From: Pleurostoma richardsiae
Lineage: Eukaryota > Ascomycota > Sordariomycetes > Calosphaeriales > Pleurostomataceae
Assembly: GCA_030052745.1 (NCBI GenBank)
Contig: JANBVO010000006.1
Coordinates: forward strand, 434,001-498,000
Length of the DNA: 64,000 bases
Direction of reading: 5' to 3'
The notes under the pieces were generated by a model, which saw only the letters and a program-made list of their open reading frames with translations, was not told the DNA's origin and did no database searches. The position numbers and the translations under genes were made by a program. Each line of letters begins with the position of its first letter. The stretch's first letter is position 1. Of this stretch, positions 33,029-42,768 are shown piece after piece.

Positions 33029-35913
33029 CTATGTCTGCGGATAACTCGGGGGTAGATCCTTCTCTGCCGTCCCCCAGCTGCTCTCCTCGGTCCCCACCTC
33101 GAACTCCAGCACGCCACCCTTCATGAAGAACTCGTGCGTGATCCAGTTCCGCGTGTACGGAGTCCCGTTCAGGGTCGCACGCCGGATGTATATGGCCCGG
33201 TACTTCGGGTCGAAGTTGCGCACCCGCACCACCGCCCACCCGCCGCTGCGCGCCCTGAGCCTCACCTCGCGGAAGAAGGGCGGCGTGAGCAGGTACACGT
33301 CCTGCCCGGCGACGGGGAAGAAGCCCGCGAGGGCGAACGTGGTGAAGGCGCCCATGGCGCAGTCGTCGTTGCCCGGGATGCCGTTCAGGGTGGCGTTGAA
33401 CTGCGAGGGCACGTACCTGTGCGCCCAGCGGGAGCTCAGCGCCGGCCGGCCGGCGTAGTGGAACTGCCAGACGGTCAGGAAGGACTGCTCGTTGCCCATG
33501 TAGGCGATGCCGGACTCGTGGAAGTAGGCGAGGCGGCGGGCGAGGGCGTCCCGCCCGCCCATGGCCGCCGCCAGCGAGGCCATGTCCTGCGGCGCGAAGA
33601 ACGAGTACAGCCAGGGGCTGCCCTCGTACGTGTCGTAGCGGGTGTCGAAGTAGCACACGTGCATCTCGTGCGCGGGGCTGCACAGCCGCGTGTTGTGGTA
33701 GCGGAAGCTGCCGTCCGCGAGCCGCGGCTGCAGGAAGCCCTCGAACTCGGTCCACTCGAGGCGGCCGTCGGCGCCGCGGTACAGGTCCTTCTGCCGCGGC
33801 TGCCAGAGCTTCTTCCAGTTGGCGCTGCGGCCCAGGTACTTGGCCGCGTCGGCGGCGTGGCCGAGGCCCCGGGCCAGCTGGGCGATGCAGAAGTCGTCGT
33901 ACGCGTACTCGACGGTGCGGGAGATCGTCCGCGACATGGGCCCGGTCCCGTTGTTGTCGGTGTCGTCCCAGGGGATGTACCCTAGCTTGTGGTAGCTGAC
34001 GAGGTTGCCACGGCCTTCGACGGCCCAGCTCTTGGGCTCGACTGTGAGGGAGTGTTAGCCAGAGCGCCCGGCTTGGCGGCATCCCGGGGTTATTGCCGCA
34101 AATGTTTTGTCTGGCAGACCTTCGGCATCCGAGACCACTGCTTCGTAGGCCGTGTCCCAATCTATCCCTTCGGTGATGTTCTTCAGAAACGCATCGGCGA
34201 TGACCACGTCGGCATTGGACCCTCCCTGACTGAAGCCCTTGCAGAAGCTCATCCGGCAGTCTGGGAGTTTACCCACGTGTCTGTAGGTGTCGATGAGGGC
34301 TCGTACCATCTCAGTCTGGGCTGGCGGGTCCAGGATCGTCAGGAGAGGGTGCTGGGCGCGGAACGAGTCCCAGATGCAATAGAATCTAACACCGAATCAG
34401 CGTGGAAATGCGGGCGCATACCAGTTCTCATGACGCACGAATCGTAATACGGCTCTGTTGAGTTCCACAGGGGGTTCTCCCCGGTGTAGTTCTGAGGAGA
34501 TAGCATAGCCCTGTAGATGCCCGACCAGAACACCGTTTGCAGCTCCTCACCGACTCCGGTCGCGTCCACTTCTATCACCGACATCTTCTCGCTCCACTTG
34601 TCTTCAGCTGCTTTGACGGTCGCGTTGAAGTTAAAGTCTGGGATCTCCTGCTCGGCATTCTGACACGCCTTGTCCACCGAAATAAACGAGACGCCCACCC
34701 TCGCGAGTATCTCGTCTGTCGGAGGCCGCTCAAATTGGACCCACGCCCCAACAGACCCCGTTGGTGTGAAGAAGCCGTTCATGACGCCCTTCAGAGTCTT
34801 TTCGTCTTCCTTTGCTTGATTGCCGACGAAGGTACCGGTCTTCCTGATGTTTGCGCCCTTGAAGTCCGCACATACGTACGCCTGGTAGTTGCCGTTGCCA
34901 AACGAAGGGCTGAACTTGCCATGTCCGGCGATACGCCCGCTCTCCGGATACACCTGGACACCCCCGGTGCGGCGCGAGACCGCAAGGTCGCTGAGGTCGA
35001 GCAGGATCAAGGGGCTGTAAGGTACCGTCTCACCATCGCCGTCGACTAGCGTCTCGGAAGGGGAGAACGAGAAACTGTAAAGAGCTGCGTGATCCGTAGC
35101 TGTCATCTCGGCTGTGACGGAATTATTCAACTCGATGGCAAAGTAGCCCGGGCTCCCCTGCGCTGAGCCTGGAACGCGCGGTACTGCTCTTTGCGTGCTC
35201 GAGTATTTGCACTTCTCAAAGTTGTCATCAGGGCAGCCCGGGTGGACAAACAAGGGGAAGTTCCCCAGCGATGGATTCTGCAGGTTGTCACTCAATCATT
35301 TGCTCTCAGGGATCTGACCTGTGTTACTCACGCCGCCGGTTCCTTTCCACGCCAGGCAGTTAATATCATGCAGAAACACGTCGCTGCCCCCAGATAAACG
35401 AACCTGAGTCGTGCATATGGGAGAACCCAAGCACCTTGTTGTCATCGGACACATACCCGGCTGCGTTTTCAGCAGGACTCAAAGTATCGGCAACTGCCTT
35501 GGCCATGCCTGAGATTCAGGGTAAGCTAGAGGAAGGAAGGTTACTTATAGAGCAAATGTGCGTGCTTACCATACGGCAGTGTTGCTCCTGGGAAGACATG
35601 TCCTAGAGAGTCAAAGTCAGGATGTTGTGAGGCACTCGAGAGATCAGGATTGTGCCGTACCTCCGTTGGCTGTGCCGATCAAGGGGTCAATGTAATTCAG
35701 GACGTCGCCTGACGGCGTCTTCACGACGGGGGAAGAACGGAAGAGGCCGAGCCTGGGAGCAAAATGAACGGGGAGGAGATACACGGTTAGAAGGACGCTC
35801 AGGACAGCGATGGCGATCCTGGTCCGGCGAGGTAAGCTTGACAAACGGAGTGGTGTCGCAAGCATCCTCTTGTCCTTGTATAAGGAGCCTGACGCCGGCT
35901 GCCAGCCCATCAT
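33029..35913 (-). CDS. GH92 alpha-1,2-mannosidase, membrane-anchored
   Basis: Seven exons on the minus strand: 35913-35661, 35602-35570, 35508-35404, 35342-35332, 35277-34439, 34385-34120, 34041-33029; 839 residues. The N-terminus has a short basic segment and one hydrophobic helix (RIAIAVLSVLLTVYLLPV), consistent with a type II anchor or uncleaved signal. GH92 landmarks: YIDPLIGTANGGHVFPGA, LPYGMAKAV, GFSHMHDSGTGG, SLGNFPLFVHPGC, YYDSFYCIWDSFRAQHP, DCRMSFCKGFSQGGSNAD, EGRGNLVSYHKLGYIP, TVEYAYDDF and GNDDCAMGAF. GH92 enzymes are calcium-dependent inverting exo-alpha-mannosidases. Exon 4 is only 11 nt and follows an AAG acceptor; without it the frame and the HDSGTGG motif are lost. The upstream TTG-initiated extension was not used; the first real ATG is at 35913 (a second at 35910). 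It is convergent with the DUF2461 gene. Confidence 0.9.
35332..35342 (-). other. 11-nt microexon of the GH92 gene
   Basis: Contributes the last two bases of Gly plus Thr-Gly-Gly of HDSGTGG. It lies between a 61-nt intron (35343-35403, GTTCGT..AAAG) and a 54-nt intron (35278-35331, GTGAGT..GCAG). Its length (2 + 9) converts phase 1 to phase 0, which the flanking exons require. Confidence 0.85.
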
Positions 35914-37086
35914 GTCTTGATTGCGCAACCTTGCGCCTTAGACCAACCACTTGGCTCTCCAGCACGTAACTCGTCCAAAGGATGTGACAAGTTAAAATGG
36001 GATTGTGTAGGTGTCACATCAGGGGAAGAAAGGTGTGGAAACCAACACGGAATGGTGAGAAGAAGCCATCCGGCGTATATGTCAGGTCAATAGCAGGAAC
36101 AGACGCAGGGAACAAGAAGTATTCCTTGTTGTCCGGTGAGTAGGAAGGACAGAGTGTTTAGGAAATCCTGCCAAGACTGTCTGAGCTCCGTGCCAAGAGT
36201 CTTGCTGGCGGGCTGGCGGCAGAAGATGCGCGGCGACGAGACACAACGCCAAGAGGCGGAAGAGGAGATGAATTTGCCGTGGGCCAAGCCCGGTTTCGAG
36301 GGAGCCGCATGTGCAGGACGGGCCACTCATTATATGGCCAAGCATCCGCTAACAGCCTCCCTGCTGGGCGAGAGGGGGTATCTTCTCCTAACTTTGCATC
36401 CCCAAGAGCCTAAAGAATGGGGGCGACACAACGAGGCTGGACCTAATTAGAGAGTCTCGGCTGAATCGGCTGCTTACCCCTGCCGCCACCGACGAGTTGC
36501 GGGGTCGACGAGCCCTGCATCTCTTCCTCAAGTGGAATCTACATACTCTTCAATGGACTCATTACATGCATATGCATCCTCGAGGAGTGTGTGGGAGTGC
36601 AAGGACGTAAGCAGGAGCCGGTACTAAGTGCACTGGAGGATGGAAGTTGTCTTAAGCTCGGAAACCCTCCGAAACTTTAGATTTCCTACACCTGTGACCT
36701 TACTCGAGATGGAATAGCTTGGATCCGTCTTGATGTCTCGGAAAGACTCCAATAGCGGTCGATCCGAAGTCGATGATCTGAGACGATGTAGCTACCGAGT
36801 AACAAAGGGCATTGGGGTGAATCCCGTGGCCTGGTCCTCAGGGCCACAGCATCCATCGAATGAGTCTACGCTAAGCTGACTCCTCGGCATGGAGATAGAA
36901 TGCCTACGTTTAGTCGTGGTCTTCAAGTCAATTGAGAAAATCATCGTGAACACGAGGCAGCTGATATCATCGTTATTCATTTCGTTACGGTCTAGACTAT
37001 GTAACCATATATACCACCGAGACACCTGACTCCATGGCCTTTGATCCACTCGATTTATGCATGCATCCTGTTCCTTCGCCGTCTGT
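35914..37086. other. intergenic region
   Basis: About 1.2 kb between the GH92 start and the stop of the upstream HECT ligase gene, both minus strand. It should hold the GH92 promoter and the ligase 3' UTR. ORFs are short and undistinguished. Confidence 0.5.
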
Positions 37087-40000
37087 CTAACTGAGATCGA
37101 ATCCTGCATTCGATGACACTGCATATAGCAACTTCTTCTTCAGCACGGTCGCTGACCGATATAGCGGTAGCTTGAGCAGGTTGACGCACGTGCTCGCGCT
37201 CGGTAACCTCTCCTGGTCGTCGCCGCCGTCGCGGATGCTGAACTTGGGGCTCAGCTGGCTGAAGCCGAGCAGGGGCGCGCGGGGCGTCGACGTGACGTAC
37301 TTGAGCACGTCGCGGCGCTGCGAGTCCTTCAATGAGTGCATGACCTCCCAGAACAACTGGACGGTCGGGTGCTCTACACCGTCGTCGCCGATGACGTAGA
37401 GGCCTGAATACTCGGTGTTGCGACGCAGGTCCTCGACGTCGATCTCGGACGAGTCGCCGCCAACGAGGCGCTGCAGCTCTGACTGGTTGAACATGCTGAG
37501 CCAGGAGGGGTCGATAATGCCGCCGAGACCCCTGAGGAAGGCTCGAGTCTGGGCGTAGGGCTGGGCCACCAGGCGGTGGCGCGCCACGTACGAGATATAG
37601 AGCGGCCGGTTCTCGTTTGTGACGGGAACTTGGTCGCCGTTGGGAATAAGGTTGCGCGTGATCGTGCGGACAGGTTCGCCGGGGAGTGAGACCTGGTCTT
37701 CGATGGTGAAGTCTAGGCCCAGCTCCGCAACGTCTCCGGGGTAGTTCTTGAGGCTGAGCATGCCTTGGTAAAGCTCCTCATCAAGCTCTTTGAGGTCGTT
37801 GATGTTTGCCCGATAGCCAGCATCGGTGGCGGCCACGGACCACTTGAGGAGGAAAAAGCCAGCGAAAACGATGTCGATGAGGATCCCTTCGTACAGACAC
37901 TTCCCCAGAATACGCCCCAGAAACTCGTACTGCTCCAAAAGCTCTGTGACACTTTCGCGCCACTCCTCCGATCCTTCTGTCAGCCCCGCTTGGCGCAACT
38001 TGTCCACCCGCTGGTCTACAGCGCAGGGATTGGGATATAGAGAGTTGTTGTTGTTTGCAGTGAAAAGAGTGAGCTCATCAGTGAACGCCTCCTTTGTTAT
38101 GCTGGTGAGGAATTCCTTCGTGACGCCACCGCCGTCAATTCCCGCCTCGGGGGTGTCGAATTGATCCACAAATGTGATCTGTATCGGTTCCTTGAGGCCT
38201 TCCCCAAGCTCATAGAACTGCTCAAATGCATCTTGGAAGATCTTGCCTCTTCGGATCTTGGCGTGATGGCGCCCGATAACTTCCCTTCCTCGCGTGTTGG
38301 GATTGAAGAAGCCACCGTGCTGATTCAAGACCGCCATGCGCCAGTTGTCAGGATCAATGTTTCCGTCCCTTCTCTTGTACTTGTCAAGGTACACGAATTG
38401 CCTGAATATCTTGACTCTTGTGTCAAATGGGATGACAAACGGCATGTTCCGTAGGATCTCGAGCTTTGGGCCGATTGCCGCTAGCATCCTGTCTCGCAGC
38501 GCTCTCTTTTGCCGCGCACGAAACTTCTCCATCTTGGCATACTGCGACCGACGGACTCCTTCATAGCTTAAAAAGCGTTGGTCGTAATCCTCCATGTCTT
38601 CATCCTCCTTCTCATCCTCAGCATCACTCCCGGCTTCCGCAAGCTCTTGCTGTCGCTGCTGTTCCAGGACAACAGCTGACAAGAAGCTCTCCATGTCAAA
38701 TCGGGATGTCATAAGCCAGTGATCTGAGGGCAGGAACTGCCTTCGGGAATCGCGCTCGTATAGCATTGTCATTGCTGTCGACACCATGTTTCGGAACGTC
38801 CTGAAGTCGAAGCCGGACACAATACTGAAAGACTGCGATCTCTGACCACCAGTCTTATCTATCTCGGTAGAAGCTGCTCGGCCGCTGAACAGATCGTCTA
38901 TCGTAGTAGTAGACCGATCAGCAACGGAGTCATCCTGCAAGATGTCATTGGCATTATAGTATAGAGTAAACGCCAGGTTCCGCAGAAACAAGGTCAGCGC
39001 TTTGAGATCCTGCAAGAGCAGACCGCACTGGCGCAACCGCGATGCAGACGAACTTTGGACCAGCGGAGGGCTTAGTGCGCCAAAGAAGTCATCGTCATCT
39101 GCGAGCCTCAAGACAAAGGTGTAGAGCTCGAGGAATAGGAGAACTGTCCGCCATTCGCGATCCCATAGGGACTCATTTCCCCAGAGGGTGGCAGTGCGCG
39201 AGTCTCTCCGCTGCAGAAGACTAAGAGTCGCCTTGTCATCTGATACAATACGTGAGAATGCAGTGGTTCGACTCATTGCGGTCCAGAAGAACTTGACAGA
39301 TGGAGCCCTGCCAGTGGGAGAAGCGATATCGGCGCCGTAGAGCCGCATCCTGATTTCATCGCTGAGATGAGGGAAGCACCGGATCAAGGTGAGAATATAT
39401 GCCGCCAGAAGACTGGCCTCCGCGAAGTCCTTGGATGAAGAGTTACTGTAGTTACTATTAAAGGTTAGATCTTATGTCATAACGGTGCCTGTGGTGAGAA
39501 ACTTACGCAGTGAACTGGTCCAAGATGTCCGTCATTTCGTTCTTGTCGACAAGAGACTCCAGCGCACCCGCTACGTAGGGCGGAAGACTCGTGTCAGCTA
39601 CGTCCCCACCGGTTTCGGGGGTGCTCGCGTGACGAATAGGCCTGTTCCTCAGCTCCTCGGCGAGGTTCGACAGTTGAGTATAGAGCGCGCTCAGATAAAG
39701 CGGATTACCAACTTCTCCTCGCCTTGCCTTTTCCAAGGCAATAAAATGGGCCAAGAGCCACAGTAGGTCATCCTTTGATCTTGAGGAGATAGCAGAGTCT
39801 GAAAATGCTTCTAGAATGACCTTTGATAGGCTGTCCATACGCACATAGCCGGCAAAGAACGCCGGGTCCTCTTCAAACAGTGACAAATGGCTCTGCGCCA
39901 GAAACGAAAAAGCAAAGGCAGAGTATGCCTCCGGTAGCGACTCCGCTGACAGCGGTGCTATTATCGCATTCCGTAGCAGATCAAGGGAAGCCTTATCCCA

Positions 40001-40693
40001 CTTCCGTGACCACCGAGAATATTCCGCGACAATGTCGTAATAGGCCCCGAGGCTATCTCTTGCTGCTCGCGGTCGCCTAGTAAAAATCTCGAGGAGGGGA
40101 ACGAGGAAAATAGTGGGCAGCTCATCATAAGAACCTTTGGCAAACGTTGCGGCTTCGGTTACTGCCGAGTCTTGACCAGCGGCGTCCTTCCGGACTGATA
40201 TGTACATTCGCAGAGCCTCGAGGAATCCTCGAGCAAGTCGTCTCAGCTGAAAGTCGTGAACTTCGTTTGATCCGAGCAGAGAGCACTTTGTCGCTATTAG
40301 GTCCTGCGCAAACAACTCAAGTCTCCGGCTATCATCAAGGCGTCTCGCGTCGAAGAAGTATAGGATGAGAGGGAGGGCCTGGCGGCACCGCTCCCTTCCT
40401 TGGGAGATTGTAGTATCATCGTAGAGGTTGTCGAAGGAGTGTCGTCGAGCTTCCTTCAGGGACCGTCTCGTCCGATGACCTCGCCACGTCTTTTGAATGG
40501 ATTGCGCCGCCTTCAAGCGCTCCCGTTCTTGGTGTCTCTGACGACGCTCTGCTTGGGCATCGGCAACGGTCTTCGACGCATTCGAGGAAGTGGAAGGCGT
40601 CCAGGAGGTCGCTGCGAAAGGGTTCACGTTCTTTTGACCGCTGAGGTTCACGTTTCTCGGGCGTCGGGAGCTCCCCGTGAACGTCGGGAACAT
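37087..40693 (-). CDS. hul5: HECT-type E3 ubiquitin ligase HUL5/UBE3C
   Basis: Two exons on the minus strand, 40693-39507 and 39454-37087, 1184 residues. The ATG at 40693 gives MFPTFTGSSRRPRNVNLSG; the extension upstream starts only at GTG. An IQ motif follows at about 62-80 (AAQSIQKTWRGHRTRRSLK), as in UBE3C. The middle is helical. The C-terminal about 380 residues form the HECT domain (QITFVDQFDTPEAGIDGGGV, FLGRILGKCLYEGILIDIVF) with the catalytic-site segment STCVNLLKLPLY. HUL5 and UBE3C extend ubiquitin chains on proteasome-bound or misfolded substrates; location at the proteasome is inferred. The intron (GTAAGT..) has two in-frame acceptors, TAG at 39455 and CAG at 39446, so the protein may vary by three residues (Asn-Tyr-Ser). 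Confidence 0.92.
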
Positions 40694-41310
40694 GTTTGGC
40701 GGGGTCACTCAGCTCGATATCAATGCCAGATGATCACCAGGAGCAGAGGGCCAAGTTAACGAAGGGAGCGTGCCAACCAGAAGGCCTCGCGTATAATTGT
40801 TGTTAATAAAACTGGTAAGACGCCTCGAACCGGCGGATTAACGTTCGTCTCCGTCGTGAAAGTAGTTGGAGTTGGGCTTTTGTGTTGGCTGGCTGGATAT
40901 GTGATGGGAGGTCAGTAACGTAATCCGCCTCTGGAGACAAGCTATAGGTAGATAGGTACGTACCTTAGTGCTGGGGTTCTGGAAACTTCAGCCCCATTTA
41001 GTCATCGGGCAGGTACCTTGAAAAGGCTGTTGCCCGCATATAGGTACCCCAACGACGGCATCCGTGACACGGGCCCGGGCGGCGTGGCTCCGCACTAGCG
41101 GGGGATCAAAGGGCACATCCACTCGGATGTCAAACGGAATGTCAGGTCCAAACAGCCGCTTCGCACCAGAGCCAAAATTAAGCAGACATGACGGCGTAGT
41201 GTACGAGAATTCCTGGCAGCCCTGGTAGGTACTGTACCCAAGATAAGAAAGAGCACCATAGAAGTCTCGCTCTTTGCTGCACGTCTATTTAAGGTATGCT
41301 TGGTATGATA

Positions 41311-41340
41311 GGTACTGTACCTAGGTAGGTAGGTACCTTA
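41311..41340. repeat. clustered GGTACCTA palindromic motif
   Basis: Consecutive GGTACTGTACC, CTAGGTAGGTAGGTACC and ACCTTA elements in intergenic DNA; further copies lie at 40948-40968, 41012, 41043 and 41224-41238. Confidence 0.7.
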
Positions 41341-42405
41341 GTGCACTTCTTGACTCCAAAGGGACGGGAACATACCCAAAGGATCTACCAGACATATGAA
41401 AGGTAAGTCTGACTTATCATGAGGAACGGTCAGTTCACCAAGAGTAGCTGCACAACTCCGTGTCGCATTTCAGACCCGGATTGGCCACAGTCTTCCATCA
41501 TTTGCCATCACTTGCCGCTTCCGATCCTTCGTAGTTAAGGTAAACAGGTAAGTTAGGTACTCATCTGCTTGCGATGCGAGACACAATTATTGCCGATAAC
41601 GATAAGAGCCTGGTCGTTGCAGAACCTGGACGCGCCACCGCGCCACGCAGCCAACAGTCGTGTGGGGCTCGATCTTGATAGAGGCATCACCCTCCGTAAA
41701 GAGCCCGACAGGCACTACTCTGACCTAGGATAGATAATACATCGAAAGGTACTTTCAGTGCACTGAAGATACTTTGTAATGTCTACCTCGTCCCGCCTTA
41801 CGACACATAGAAGACAAAAGAGAGATGGTCCATGAAGATTTTCAGCTGCGCAGCAGATACAGTGGCAGTATCTTCCGCTCATACTACAGCGAAGGTATTG
41901 GAGCTTTAACGCATCGTTCATATTGACCTATGCTGCTACCAGGTAGGTATATTTATCTATGCAGGTCCTCACTTTGTTGACCTCAGGACGGCCCCACCCC
42001 GGATGCACCTTCCTGAGATAGCGGAGTACTTCCTGCGTCCCCAGCGCGAACTAGACACATCAGGTAGACTCAAATCAGGCACTAGTGTGATTAGCCAATA
42101 GACGATCATCTCATCTCCGCGCAGTGCCTACTTGTTAATTGCATAATATTCACTCTAGCGTGCGCGCATGGATATAGCAGGAAGGAATCAGACACGATTT
42201 TGAAAAAATTCGTCTCCACGCCAAAACTACCGTTGATCTGCCTCCTCTCCTCCTTCTTTCTTTCTCCCCAGACAAGACTCACCGAAACCTTTATCCTCGC
42301 AAAGCTCCTCTTTGAAGTCTCGAGGAGAATCAGATTTAGTACGATACCTTTCGTACTCGAGTTCTGTTCTCGTCAACTTCTATGCTACCAAACTAAAAGC
42401 CTCCC

Positions 42406-42420
42406 AAAAAAAATTGAAAA
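42406..42420 (+). promoter_or_regulatory. A-rich patch in the PABP leader, possible autoregulatory site
   Basis: A run of eight A followed by TTGAAAA about 350 bases upstream of the poly(A)-binding protein start, in an otherwise pyrimidine-rich leader. In animals PABP mRNA is repressed by PABP binding an A-rich 5' UTR element; the same use here is conjecture, and the patch may lie outside the transcript. Confidence 0.3.
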
Positions 42421-42644
42421 TCCACACATAAAACCCCATCCATAACCTCCCGCGCTCGAGAAAACCCTTCCCACGCACATCCAGAGACGACACCGACTTC
42501 CCCCTGTCTTCTCTCTCGCCGTTCATCAAATCAGTCATTCAACCGATCTGCGGCTTGCCTCGAGCTTCCTTATCTGCAACTCCCCTACTGTCAGCGCGTA
42601 CTCGCCGCAGTAGTTCACCTTCATCTCACAAAAAGCCTCCTCTG

Positions 42645-42734
42645 GTACGTCGCGCGCTGGAACATACAGAAGGGTGCTCTTCTTGAGTGACCGCTTCGCA
42701 GAGAACAGTCCTGCTGACTTGCGGATTTCAACAG
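42645..42734 (+). other. probable 5' UTR intron of the PABP gene
   Basis: GTACGT donor, GCTGAC branch-like site and TTTCAACAG acceptor enclose 90 nt ending 34 bases before the start codon. Composition and signals fit an intron; no coding evidence can confirm it. Confidence 0.55.
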
Positions 42735-42768
42735 CCTCTTTTGAGTCGAATCAATCCCATTCGAAACA

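Larger units (their letters stand above)
40694..42768. other. divergent intergenic region and PABP leader
   Basis: About 2.1 kb between the HECT ligase and poly(A)-binding protein starts. It contains the densest group of GGTACCTA-like motifs in the window (40948-41340). The right end is the probable PABP leader, CT-rich from about 42235, with an A-rich patch (42406-42420) and a likely leader intron. No ORF looks coding. Confidence 0.5.

Noticed and set aside
33134-33985. 283-residue plus-strand ORF opposite the last GH92 exon
   Set aside because: Composition (Val/Gly/Arg/Glu-rich) follows from GC-rich third positions in the sense gene.
40812-40830. B-box-like CTCGAACC on the minus strand
   Set aside because: No A box or acceptor stem; single match to a short motif.
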